Below are positions 20,962-32,242 of a stretch of 57,042 bases of DNA, piece by piece (position 1 is the stretch's first letter; every line of letters begins with the position of its first letter). The translations under genes and the position numbers were made by a program. Origin of the DNA: Wuchereria bancrofti (Eukaryota; Nematoda; Chromadorea; Rhabditida; Onchocercidae); contig SSBO01000019.1 in the NCBI GenBank assembly GCA_005281725.1, positions 1-57,042 on the forward strand, given 5' to 3'. The notes below the pieces were generated by a model that was not told the origin of the DNA, did no database searches, and saw only the letters and a list, made by a program, of their open reading frames with translations.

Positions 20962-22144
20962 AGGTTGCTTGTGTAGTTTTCGACTTTGTTTACAAGAGAA
21001 ATTTCTCTTTCTCTCTCTTTCTTTCTTTACACAGTATTTGCCGTGCATTTTTCGGAGAGACTGTTCGATAGATTTTACGTTAGAAATAACGGAAGGAGAA
21101 ATATTGAAATTTAAAAATTTTTTTAATAAAATTTTAACATTTAATAGAAAAATTGTCACTCAGAATTTCTCATTATATTATGAGAGCATATATTTAACAT
21201 TCAATGAAAACGAATGAAAGAGAAAACATTTAATAACATTTAATATTAAAAAAGAAGTTTTTTGGACAAAATTTTATTATTCAAATGAAGAACGAAAGTA
21301 AAATGCAAAAGCAGCAATGCTAAAATGCCCTTTTTCTTCTTCATTAAATTTCAAATTTTTATTAAAATTTTCTTATTAAAAAAGAAAATTTCCCTCTTTC
21401 AAGAAAAGAATTATGCTCATTAAAATTTTATAGCAATGTAAGAGTACATGCACAGCAATGAAAAATGAATAATTCAATTTTATCCACTGTAAAATTTGAA
21501 TCAATTTATTTCTTATCAAATAAATCGCAATATAAATGAGAAACTTTTAGGCCATTTTGTTAATACAAATTTATTGGTTATATTTTTTGTTTTATTTGGT
21601 ATTTTTGATAATTTTATTATTTCTATCCTTTAAACTGATAAATTCAAAGAAAAAACTAATCACAAATATTTATTTGTTCGATGCTACCTCTTTATGGTGA
21701 TTTTTTAAAATACAAAACCATAATTGTCTAAGAGAAAATTTCATAAACTCAGCAAAATTCTTTACATTAACTTTTTTTCAATTTGTCGTTAAATTGATAA
21801 TATTTGTGAAGAATTCCTTTGTCAAATTTTGACAATTTCTTATTGATTACTGAAGAGTAAGTGAATGTTAGCTTTCGAATAAGCATTTTATAGGATGTGT
21901 TTGTAACGTTTCGTTCTCGAAGTTTCTCACACTTTTAATTTCACTCGCAGACAATTACAACTTGAGATGTTGATTTGCATATAGAGGTGTTAAATCAAAA
22001 TTTTTAAGTTTGAAGAAGGCTCTTTCCATTCCATCTTTTACTTTTGTTAGTGGTGGGAGGGTCGAGGAAGTTGGTTTGATTTGTGATTATTAATATAATA
22101 TGTGATGTAATAAGATGACTGTTGACTGTTGGATGTTAAGAGAA

Positions 22145-22459
22145 TTATAAAAAGAATTTTCTAACGATTATTTGAGAATAAGAAATAGATTATAATTGAT
22201 GAGAAAATAGAGAAGAATAAAATTTTCTAAATATAATAATAATAATCTGCTCGAAGAATTGAAAAATTGCAGAATAATTAAACTTTTAAAAAACTTACTT
22301 GNTTATAAAAAGAATTTTCTAACGATTATTTGAGAATAAGAAATAGATTATAATTGATGAGAAAATAGAGAAGAATAAAATTTTCTAAATATAATAATAA
22401 TAATCTGCTCGAAGAATTGAAAAATTGCAGAATAATTAAACTTTTAAAAAACTTACTTG
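22145..22459. repeat. 157-bp block pair around the N at 22302
   Basis: 22145-22301 recurs as 22303-22459, apparently identical. Confidence 0.9.
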
Positions 22460-22818
22460 TTGAGATTTATTTTCTGCGTAAATTATGATTTTAAAAAAGT
22501 TAATGTTTCAACAGTTTCTTATTTACTTAATTTAAGTGCTTAGATAAATGCTTACATATCGTATCTTTATAGCCGTTGGATATAAATCTTATGTGATCAC
22601 CTAATAACAATGATGTAAAATCGATAATGTGAATAAATGTAGGCAGATAAACTTGTTCGTAAATGACGTAAATATTTTTCAGAGTACCAAGTTATATTTC
22701 TCCTTTTCTCATGTGCCGCAGTTGAGTACAATGAATCGTCTGCAACGTGCATGCTTTTTGAGTTCTAACCTTCCTATCAACGCTGCAATTTTCGATTTTT
22801 TGAGTGAGCTGTAGTTTT

Positions 22819-22853
22819 AAGATCATTAAGTCATTCCATCACTTAATGATCTT
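22819..22853. repeat. Perfect 13-bp inverted repeat, 9-base loop
   Basis: AAGATCATTAAGT at 22819-22831 is the exact reverse complement of 22841-22853, with loop CATTCCATC. It lies just upstream of the kinase P-loop relic. Confidence 0.75.
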
Positions 22854-22883
22854 GTTCTGTAAATGCCTGACAACGTAATTTAG

Positions 22884-22919
22884 GATGCCAAAGGATCTGA
22901 TGTCTACCATCTAGCTTTC
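22884..22919 (+). pseudogene. Kinase glycine-loop relic
   Basis: The frame reads DAKGSDVYHLAF, which can be read as a degraded G-x-G-S-x-x-x-V-Y-x-A-F nucleotide-binding loop. It is followed by stop codons. Too short to stand alone, but it lies in the right place before the beta3/alpha-C exon. Confidence 0.4.
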
Positions 22920-22957
22920 AGACTTTAGAAAACATAAATAGTATTTTAGAAAAATAG

Positions 22958-23155
22958 ATTGATATCACAAAAGCAGTAACATTTCGAATCGAATTAGAGC
23001 TACAAGCTTTATCCAGACTTATCCATGACAATATCGTGAAGTTTTATGAACAGTTCCGGGGAAATGGTGCACAATATATATCATCATGGAGTGCTGCAAA
23101 CATCGGTCACTGCGAGATTATGTTAAATAAAATGGAAGATTGTCTGATTTTTCAG
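22958..23155 (+). pseudogene. Kinase exon: beta3, alpha-C and hinge
   Basis: The frame reads IDITKAVTFRIELELQALSR, then LIHDNIVKFYEQFRGNGAQ. The Glu in IELE is the expected alpha-C residue. Around 23071-23081 the frame shifts, and the next frame gives YIIMECCKHRSLRDYVK, then a TAA (23128-23130), NGRLSDFQ and a GTGAG donor. Both halves match one kinase N-lobe and hinge, so the shift and the stop are lesions within one exon. Confidence 0.8.
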
Positions 23156-23430
23156 GTGAGATTTTCTACTAATTCACTTTGAAACATTAATACAAACATT
23201 AATATTAATACAGCATAGTCTACTCATAGAAATTTCAAGCAAACTTGTGAAGTATTAGTGCATATCATAGAACCAATTCTAATCGACTGCCGTTTATGTT
23301 TCGTCATAATTTTTGATTTGGAAATGAAATTTATTATCCTTACGACTTGCTCTATCTACACTGTGTTTTTTAATATTTTCTCAGTTTTTTAAATCATTTT
23401 TCTCTTTTTAATCATCTTAATACATCTCAG

Positions 23431-23535
23431 CGACATATATTCTTCGTCAGTAAGTGCAGTGAAGTATATACATGAACGCAATATGATACATCGTCTCTGC
23501 TGGGAACGTTCTTATTTCATCGATAAGACAAAATA
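23431..23535 (+). pseudogene. Kinase exon: catalytic loop, damaged
   Basis: The frame reads SVSAVKYIHERNMIHR and then LCWERSYFIDKTK and TAA. The expected sequence is HRD-L-x-x-GN. After CAT CGT (23489-23494) the aspartate codon is missing, and the frame then slips: GNVLIS is readable only in another frame. The catalytic base is therefore lost, so even a spliced product should be inactive. Confidence 0.75.
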
Positions 23536-23761
23536 AATTATTTGTTGTAAGTTTTGCGATTAAAATTTAGTGGTTGCCATATTCAGTCTGTAATGGCTAT
23601 TACAAATCTTTTTAAAATATCGATTGAGTGCAGTTTTAATGAAGTTCTAATTATGCTGCTGAATTATCTAACCTTTTTATTATGCTTACCTTTAACTGTT
23701 CATTTTTGAGTGGCTTAATACTCTAAAAGCTATAGAAACTTGCTGCTTTTGACATTGCTAG

Positions 23762-23798
23762 GACAGTGCTTGGAACTCCCGGGTACATCGCAGCATAA
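23762..23798 (+). pseudogene. Kinase exon fragment: activation-segment end
   Basis: RTVLGTPGYIAA followed by TAA (23796-23798). Kinases have GTPxYIAPE here. The Pro-Glu of APE, which anchors the activation segment, is replaced by Ala and a stop. No clear DFG motif was found between this and the preceding exon. Confidence 0.7.
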
Positions 23799-23834
23799 GC
23801 GAATCAATTTTTTAATATCTTAACTACAGATTAG

Positions 23835-24167
23835 TTTTATAACCCTCAAAATTTCTGATTTATGGAAGTAAGCTTACTGGTTAAAGAATGATGAGGCTGT
23901 GAACTATTTTAAATAAAAGATGAAAAATTTTTTTGCAATTTTAAAATTAACATTAAGGTAAGTCCAGGGTGCATAAAACAACGTGAAAACTTCTATTATT
24001 NTTTTATAACCCTCAAAATTTCTGATTTATGGAAGTAAGCTTACTGGTTAAAGAATGATGAGGCTGTGAACTATTTTAAATAAAAGATGAAAAATTTTTT
24101 TGCAATTTTAAAATTAACATTAAGGTAAGTCCAGGGTGCATAAAACAACGTGAAAACTTCTATTATT
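23835..24167. repeat. 166-bp block pair around the N at 24001
   Basis: 23835-24000 recurs as 24002-24167, apparently identical, in a kinase intron. Confidence 0.9.
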
Positions 24168-24244
24168 AGATTTACCAGATCTTGATTAAGAAATCTAGAT
24201 CTATTGCCTGCAAAAAACTGTTTCTATTTTATATAACATTGTAG

Positions 24245-24436
24245 GCAAGTATATAATCGGCACTATAATCAAAAGGTAGACGTTTATTCTTTGGGTGTAC
24301 ATCTAATGTTAACTGGGTATGATCCGCCAAGAGATTGCGAAGTGAATCCTTTCAAAGAAACGATCTCGTTGGAAGGGTGCTACTCTCATTCAAAGTATGA
24401 TGGATCCAAATGAAGAAAGACGTATTTCTCTCGCAG
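24245..24436 (+). pseudogene. Kinase exon: C-lobe, frameshifted
   Basis: From a TTGTAG acceptor: HYNQKVDVYSLGVHLML, then TGYDPPRDCEVNPFKE. Near 24356 the frame shifts and gives KGATLIQSMMDPNEERRISL, ending at CTCGCAG before GTAGTT. VDVYSLGV is the alpha-F motif and DPNEERRISL is the usual subdomain XI (DP--R-S). Confidence 0.8.
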
Positions 24437-24777
24437 GTAGTTTGTTTTTAAATGCTTTTAAAAAAAAAGATATAGCCCTTTTTTAAGCAACATAGTCATA
24501 CCAAGATGTTCAGTTAGCAAACTGTATTTATTATGATTGTTTATCTCACTTCCACTTATACGCAATCATTCTCACGTTATGCACATTGCCACATCAACAA
24601 ACAAATGTATGGTTCACTTTGATGGGCTTAGTCTTCCAATAAGTAGATCTCGAGAAGCAGAAGAGAGAATCATTTATCGTGATTGTCAAACTGCGATAAG
24701 GTGGTATTTATGCTTTTATGATTTCAACAGCAATTTTTTCCTGTTCTTTGTGGTGAATGATTAATGGTCGGTTGATT

Positions 24778-24829
24778 AAACTTGTGGTGTCTGAATCCGT
24801 TGATATTCATATTCAGACACCACAAGTTT
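24778..24829. repeat. Perfect 19-bp inverted repeat, 14-base loop
   Basis: The core arms 24781-24796 (CTTGTGGTGTCTGAAT) and 24811-24826 are exact reverse complements. Three further A-T pairs extend each arm. The loop is 24797-24810, and a T run follows. It lies in a presumed intron of the kinase locus. Confidence 0.85.
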
Positions 24830-24917
24830 TTTTCTCTACGTAGCTAACAGCAAACAAATGCAACATATACGATATTTCGATTGCAACTGATATCGAAACT
24901 TTTTGTACTATTTTCAG

Positions 24918-25028
24918 CATATTTCACTGGTAATTGTTCGAGCACATTCAACGAGACCAATGGCTAGTGGATATAAGCATATGACTAAAGATTCTGCATT
25001 TGAAAGCGGCGAGAATGGTCATCCAGTT
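24918..25028 (+). pseudogene. Exon-like segment in the kinase linker region
   Basis: After TTTTCAG the frame reads HISLVIVRAHSTRPMASGYK, then HMTKDSAFESGENGHPVR. It is hydrophilic and not low-complexity, unlike nearby introns. Between kinase and polo boxes, linkers are poorly conserved, so no homology is expected. A similar segment, CRHLENQCAHCGKRQSLEK, lies at 25274-25330. Confidence 0.4.
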
Positions 25029-25721
25029 CGTTATTTTTACTTCTGTTGTCATGTTACGGACTATGTTTTTTGTTGCTTTGTATCATTTTTTATTGTTTTT
25101 TACCACTGTAAAGTTTTGTTTTTTCATTAATCCACTCCACGTTTCAGATAGGATATAGATTCATTTCCATTCTCTATACACCACGATTAACATAATTTAA
25201 TCTAAAAAAATTTAAGTATCGTCGACGACCATCTTTGGATTACCATCGTAGTGAATGAGTTGGTATGACAAATTGTCGGCATTTGGAGAATCAATGTGCA
25301 CACTGTGGTAAGCGACAGTCATTGGAAAAGAAGTATGGACATGAAAATTACAATCCCGTGAAATACTATGAAGTGTTGATTTGCTATTTATGGTTTGTTT
25401 TTTTTTTGATTTTTTCTTATATGCTTAGTTTATTTGTTGCTTTCAAAAGATTCCACGCTTCTATGAAAGAATGCTTCTGTAAAAAACTTTTATATAAAAC
25501 TTTTTTTTAAATCACTTGACGTATATGAGTCCAATGGTATACAACAGTCATCACGAAAAAAAAATGAAAAAAACGAAGACCTGCGCTTATTGCACCAGTT
25601 GGTACCATTCTGAAGCAGATGGAGGGAAACTTTGGCGACAATTCAAGTAAAGCAACTCTGATTCCTTTTAGTATTATGAAATGAGCACCTCTATCTTTGT
25701 TGTCTTACGCATTGTTTATAT

Positions 25722-28700
25722 TTTATTTGCATGTGTTGAATTTTTTACATTAGTAAGATGTAATGCTTCCTTTGTTATAGATGATGTGCTTACTATTTTT
25801 TACTATTGTTAGCTTTGCATTTGTGTTTTACGAATGATTGTAGGTTTTTAAATAATCGTTAGAAAATATTATCTCACAAGCAACAGAAACATTATGCTCT
25901 ATCGAACAACATTCACAGAATGGAAAATACTGATTTACATAGTTATTCGGAGTTATAAGTGCAACTGATATAGCTTGATTAACTTGCGACTACATTTGCG
26001 TAATATCCAAAAATCTCACTGGAATCTGAAGAATTTTCGTTCCGATTTCAATTTTGACATTTCAATCATTAAGTTATCCAACTGGTCTTATTTTAAAATT
26101 ATTGCACTTCAAAAAAATGGGACAGTCGTTTACGAAGCGACTATCCCGGACCGAACCGTTCAGTCAGTCGAAACGGCTATATAAATGATGAGATGCTGGT
26201 AAAATGGATTGCTACAGTAAAAAGAACAACAAATGGAGCACAAAATTTTTCGGTTTTTCATCAACTGGATAAGTGTGTTTCTTTCCATTAATATACAGTA
26301 TAAGTGTAAATCGCCCTATTCGATTTCTTAGTTTTCATTTGCAGTTTAACAGCTGCAGTACAAAGTCGATAAAGTGGATGAGATTGCTTTGGCGTTGTAT
26401 AGAAGGATTCTGGATAAGATCAGCTAGCGGCACGTGTTGTCAAGGTTATCTTCAAGCTATCATGTGATAGCACTGCTCGGCTAATGGAAAATGGCGATTT
26501 TCGAATCAAATTTCAAGATGGACATACTTCGAAATACATTTCTTCATTTAGGATAATAGGACTTTCAGTTCTTGTATTGTCAACATATTCCTTGCAAGAT
26601 TACCCTATAATGCATGTCTTTAATTGCATAAGTAGATAGAGATATGAAATTGCAAAATTAATCTCAATATTTTGATAACCATTATAATATATATGCTCAT
26701 AATTTCATATCGGAATAAGTGGTGAAATTTTGACTGCTAGATCTACACTTTTCTGACATAACAATAGTCATAATTCATATAAAAATGCACTATTGTTTTT
26801 TCGACTTTTAAGTTACTTATAGCAGTTATTTAAGTAGAACACTTGAAGTTTCACGCATTTATTCGGAAAGAAAATATCAGATTTCTATAACTTATATATT
26901 GCTATTCGGTGATATTTGTTGTGGGAAAGAATTACTAATGTGGGGAGCACATAAATTGTGTAGTTTGGAGTTTGACAGATGAAGGGGTTTTTTACTTTTT
27001 TGTTCGTCGAGATCTTTCTAGTGAATTTAAAATGGAATATCGATGTAAGCATTTCTTTTTTGCAGGACGGTTGGCTATACTGAAAAAAAAATGCAAACTC
27101 GATTGTTGTTACAGCGAATAATAAAACTCCTGCATCTTTATCAAGTGGTGAGATTTTTTTACTAAATGGAACAATTTTTTCCGTTCATTTATTTAAATCT
27201 ATAGAATTGTAAGGTTCTTGGCTGTTATTAATGTTAATCTGTTTTGGATATAGCTATCACAAACCTATTGTGATCATTTCTGGCTCGAAATTTTGTCTTT
27301 TCGGTTTTCCTTCAACACTGTGACATGTGTGCATTTTTTTTAAAAACTGCACTGAAGAATGATAAAGTCTGAATTACAAGCTTATACTCTATATCTTCCA
27401 CGTTTTCTACGTAACNTTTATTTGCATGTGTTGAATTTTTTACATTAGTAAGATGTAATGCTTCCTTTGTTATAGATGATGTGCTTACTATTTTTTACTA
27501 TTGTTAGCTTTGCATTTGTGTTTTACGAATGATTGTAGGTTTTTAAATAATCGTTAGAAAATATTATCTCACAAGCAACAGAAACATTATGCTCTATCGA
27601 ACAACATTCACAGAATGGAAAATACTGATTTACATAGTTATTCGGAGTTATAAGTGCAACTGATATAGCTTGATTAACTTGCGACTACATTTGCGTAATA
27701 TCCAAAAATCTCACTGGAATCTGAAGAATTTTCGTTCCGATTTCAATTTTGACATTTCAATCATTAAGTTATCCAACTGGTCTTATTTTAAAATTATTGC
27801 ACTTCAAAAAAATGGGACAGTCGTTTACGAAGCGACTATCCCGGACCGAACCGTTCAGTCAGTCGAAACGGCTATATAAATGATGAGATGCTGGTAAAAT
27901 GGATTGCTACAGTAAAAAGAACAACAAATGGAGCACAAAATTTTTCGGTTTTTCATCAACTGGATAAGTGTGTTTCTTTCCATTAATATACAGTATAAGT
28001 GTAAATCGCCCTATTCGATTTCTTAGTTTTCATTTGCAGTTTAACAGCTGCAGTACAAAGTCGATAAAGTGGATGAGATTGCTTTGGCGTTGTATAGAAG
28101 GATTCTGGATAAGATCAGCTAGCGGCACGTGTTGTCAAGGTTATCTTCAAGCTATCATGTGATAGCACTGCTCGGCTAATGGAAAATGGCGATTTTCGAA
28201 TCAAATTTCAAGATGGACATACTTCGAAATACATTTCTTCATTTAGGATAATAGGACTTTCAGTTCTTGTATTGTCAACATATTCCTTGCAAGATTACCC
28301 TATAATGCATGTCTTTAATTGCATAAGTAGATAGAGATATGAAATTGCAAAATTAATCTCAATATTTTGATAACCATTATAATATATATGCTCATAATTT
28401 CATATCGGAATAAGTGGTGAAATTTTGACTGCTAGATCTACACTTTTCTGACATAACAATAGTCATAATTCATATAAAAATGCACTATTGTTTTTTCGAC
28501 TTTTAAGTTACTTATAGCAGTTATTTAAGTAGAACACTTGAAGTTTCACGCATTTATTCGGAAAGAAAATATCAGATTTCTATAACTTATATATTGCTAT
28601 TCGGTGATATTTGTTGTGGGAAAGAATTACTAATGTGGGGAGCACATAAATTGTGTAGTTTGGAGTTTGACAGATGAAGGGGTTTTTTACTTTTTTGTTC

Positions 28701-29110
28701 GTCGAGATCTTTCTAGTGAATTTAAAATGGAATATCGATGTAAGCATTTCTTTTTTGCAGGACGGTTGGCTATACTGAAAAAAAAATGCAAACTCGATTG
28801 TTGTTACAGCGAATAATAAAACTCCTGCATCTTTATCAAGTGGTGAGATTTTTTTACTAAATGGAACAATTTTTTCCGTTCATTTATTTAAATCTATAGA
28901 ATTGTAAGGTTCTTGGCTGTTATTAATGTTAATCTGTTTTGGATATAGCTATCACAAACCTATTGTGATCATTTCTGGCTCGAAATTTTGTCTTTTCGGT
29001 TTTCCTTCAACACTGTGACATGTGTGCATTTTTTTTAAAAACTGCACTGAAGAATGATAAAGTCTGAATTACAAGCTTATACTCTATATCTTCCACGTTT
29101 TCTACGTAAC
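25722..29110. repeat. 1.7-kb block pair around the N at 27416
   Basis: 25722-27415 recurs at 27417-29110 (offset 1695). Both copies carry the polo-box-like segment with the same frame breaks. Confidence 0.92.
26478..26553 (+). pseudogene. Polo-box-like exon segment; copy at 28173-28248
   Basis: RLMENGDFRIKFQDGHTSKY resembles the polo-box strand pair (in known PLKs, an N-G/...F-D-x-x-K block). Upstream, YRRILDKIS and related fragments are in different frames. This is the main reason for the polo-like call. The similarity is short and was judged by eye. Confidence 0.45.
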
Positions 29111-29193
29111 AGCGTTGTATCATCTATCAAAAGAATCTTCAGCTAATAAAATTTGATTTACATATCATATAAAGTTTATCTTTTGATTTGCAG

Positions 29194-29312
29194 AAGGAAG
29201 GTATATGTTCGAATGTGCACATACCGATGCTTATGCATTTTTGTTGGAGACATTCTTCGAGAGCGCTCCACTGGAAATCGTGAAATCTTTTCCAATTCAC
29301 TTCTCCAATAAC
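29194..29312 (+). CDS. Exon-like segment at the 3' end of the kinase locus
   Basis: From TTTGCAG: GRYMFECAHTDAYAFLLETF, then FESAPLEIVKSFPIHFSNN, to AACAG before GTTTGC. It is open throughout with good splice sites. A possible C-terminal part of the kinase-linked protein. A further open stretch at 29427-29654 (MTEIPKEKNLTEKQANHV...) could be the last exon, but the true frame there is unclear. Confidence 0.4.
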
Positions 29313-31542
29313 AGGTTTGCCTACTTTTTGTCCTTGTTGCTCTTTGAGTGAAATTAATGAACATTAAGAGTGAAATTGAAAATTAATGAACTATAGATTC
29401 ATTTAAGTCAATTTATTACGAATGAAATGACGGAAATACCGAAAGAAAAAAATTTGACGGAAAAGCAAGCGAATCATGTGATCTCGGAAAGATTCAACGC
29501 TCCCACTCAGCGATTACCAACCAAAAAGTGTCAATCAACGGATTGCATGCCAATGCAGCACTGTTGTGCACTGCTTCGCACCCGCAACATTCCATCGGTG
29601 CCTAGTGCAATTTTGCTTTTAATACAATTTCTTTTTGAATTATTTGATTTTTAAATTTCTTTCATTTCGTGCATTTTATGGAAAGAAATCTATTCCTTGT
29701 TTCAAGCGTATGATATTTCTAGATATTCCATAATATATAGATAATCACAAAGTATAATGGCAGTGTCACTTTTCTGGCGCTACTACCATTTTAAGGTTAA
29801 AGGTGGTGCCGATTTTTTCTAATTCTTTTGCAGTGTTAAAAGATTCAAATTTTTCTTAAAAATTGACGGAAAAGGTGTGCATTCGTGCCGTCTAATTTCT
29901 GCAGCCTGTTTAGACTTCAAATAATGGTGTCGAAATTGTTCAGAAAACTAGAGAAACTAGTAGCTCATCACCTAAAAATTATCATAATTACTCAGAATTT
30001 GATTGCCATACTATGTTAAAAAGCTTAACCTAAAGTATATAACACTTTGTTCTTATCTTACTTGGAGCTTCTCGGCCTTACCATTTCATTTTGACATCAC
30101 ATTAATAGATATTGATGAGTTTCTTGGCTTTACTGATTGTGAATTCATTGTTTAATATGAGCTTCAAATATTGTTTTTATTGTATCTTTTTCGGAGTCAT
30201 TAAAAAGTATTCAAAATTTCCATCCTCAGTTTATGTGGATGCGAGAGAGAAGAGAGGAACACAAATATAAAAATCAGCTAATGTGACTTATATCTACTGA
30301 TTCCTATTTTTTGTCTGAAAAAAAATCTGTTTGTGCAAATAAATTATTGTACAATTATTTTTTAGATGCAGTTTTAAATTACGCTAGTAATTGTCAATCC
30401 CAATGGAAATGTTGGCTATATTTTTGAAATGAAAAAGCAAGATATAGTTATTTATATCTTAGGTATAAGTGTTCATATAAATGACTTAATGATACATCAG
30501 ACTAACTGAATTGTCTTTTATTTCGATACTCAGACAACAAAGAACTAGCAAAAGCTGTCGACCGACAGACGATGCGATGAAATAAGAGGGGTGAAATGTA
30601 TGGGAAGCTGTACTGAATATGCTGACTTTACATAAAGTTTTTGAAAACTTTTCAGGAAAGAATGCTGGATGTAGTTATGCATCAATCATTTGAAAATTTT
30701 TTCACTATGTTTCTTTTTTTAATAGCCATCAAATTATTTTAGTTCAGTTTAATAATTATCGATCAGTGTTGGCGTTTGATGCAAAAGGTAGGAAAATGCA
30801 AAATGCAATCGAAAAGAAGACAGTGAAGATGTTCATTTAATTGCTAAATAAAGGGATGAGTGGAAATGTTACTATTATGTTACAACTATTGCTTTACAGA
30901 TATTTCAATTTATGACAGGTGGTTAGGAAAGATATATCTATCTCATCAAATATATCTGAGTAATTTAATAGTTAAAAATCTAGAATAATCATGCATTTGA
31001 AAATTGTGGAAGGAAATTAGGATTAAGAATTAATTTATAATTATTCGAACATATTTTTTTAATTCAAAAAGACAGATTGTTTAAGTAAAAATAAGGAATG
31101 AAGGGAATAAAGGTGTTGTGAAAGTTGGGGTTCAGTCTGAATATAACTTTCCGTATGCTCAAAGTCCTTCCTTGTTTGTTATTGTAGTTGGTGTAGATAA
31201 ATGCGTTGAATGAGAAAGATTTGTTTTAACGATTTTATTTGGCTAACACCCACAATATATAGATATTAATCTATAGCAACAGTACTGATAATTTCGTAGA
31301 ATATCTACGAATGAGATGAAGAAAATGGATGAACGAATATATTGATGATGAAATGAATTGAATTGTGGGAGAGGGAGAGCAGCCGAATCGTAGCTTACTG
31401 GTAAGAAAAAAACTGTTAGAACTGATTGAGACAAAGGATTTAAATCCTTATATAGTGGGCATTGACTTGCAGCAAGAGCATGATTATTAAGGAGCTATCA
31501 AATGATCTTTGCTCTTTATACAGTAAGAGATGGGTTTTACTT

Positions 31543-32242
31543 TTGTAGCTTGCCAAAGGATGACTATCAGCTTAAAAGACCTTACAATATTTCGACCTTA
31601 CAATAGCAAGTCTGATTTAGAACAAAGGAGTAATTTTTAACATATTAAACAATGTACATATCCTTTGTTAACAGATAAAAATGTCGGGACAAGCAGATAA
31701 GCTCAAGTATAATGGGAAGATGAGTGATGAAATAATGATTGCTTACATGATGTATAATTTGAAACAGTTTTACATTCTAATTTCAATTAAAACGGAATTT
31801 AGTATTATGGATTAATACAATTTTATTGATATATTTGGTAAGTTATTTGGAGGTTCGCGAGATTATTTCGAGTTTCGCGACANNNNNNNNNNNNNNNNNN
31901 NNNNTTGTAGCTTGCCAAAGGATGACTATCAGCTTAAAAGACCTTACAATATTTCGACCTTACAATAGCAAGTCTGATTTAGAACAAAGGAGTAATTTTT
32001 AACATATTAAACAATGTACATATCCTTTGTTAACAGATAAAAATGTCGGGACAAGCAGATAAGCTCAAGTATAATGGGAAGATGAGTGATGAAATAATGA
32101 TTGCTTACATGATGTATAATTTGAAACAGTTTTACATTCTAATTTCAATTAAAACGGAATTTAGTATTATGGATTAATACAATTTTATTGATATATTTGG
32201 TGAGTTATTTGGAGGTTCGCGAGATTATTTCGAGTTTCGCGA
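31543..32242. repeat. 0.34-kb block pair around the 22-N gap
   Basis: 31543-31880 recurs at 31905-32242 (offset 362), with a single A/G difference in GGTAAGTTATTT versus GGTGAGTTATTT. The gap of 22 Ns is 31883-31904. Confidence 0.9.

Larger units (their letters stand above)
20100..22883. other. Largely non-coding stretch before the kinase locus
   Basis: Apart from the tRNA relic, the N-gap repeat at 22145-22459 and a hairpin at 22819-22853, no gene is supported. A 61-codon open frame at 22629-22814 has no clear splice or family signal but could belong to an upstream part of the kinase. Confidence 0.45.
22884..29654 (+). pseudogene. Decayed Ser/Thr protein kinase, probably polo-like, unprocessed
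   Basis: Kinase motifs occur in order over several exons: a glycine-loop relic (22884), beta3/alpha-C with IELELQALSRL and NIVKFYEQFRGNGA (22958-23155), a catalytic-loop exon (23431), GTPGYIA (23772), VDVYSLGV (24276) and the kinase C-lobe motif DPNEERRISLA (24245-24436). Downstream, NGDFRIKFQDGHTSKYI (26478-26553) resembles a polo-box strand, and the hinge MECC-HRSL resembles polo kinases, which act in mitosis and centriole duplication. Defects include a frameshift near 23075, TAA at 23128, a lost HRD aspartate, TAA in place of the APE motif and a frameshift near 24356. Kinase identity is firm. The polo-like assignment (PLK1 or PLK4 type) is moderate. Part of the 3' half is duplicated around 27416. 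Confidence 0.65.

Noticed and set aside
24778..24829. Bacterial intrinsic terminator
   Set aside because: The hairpin plus T run looks like one, but the context is an intron-containing nematode locus.
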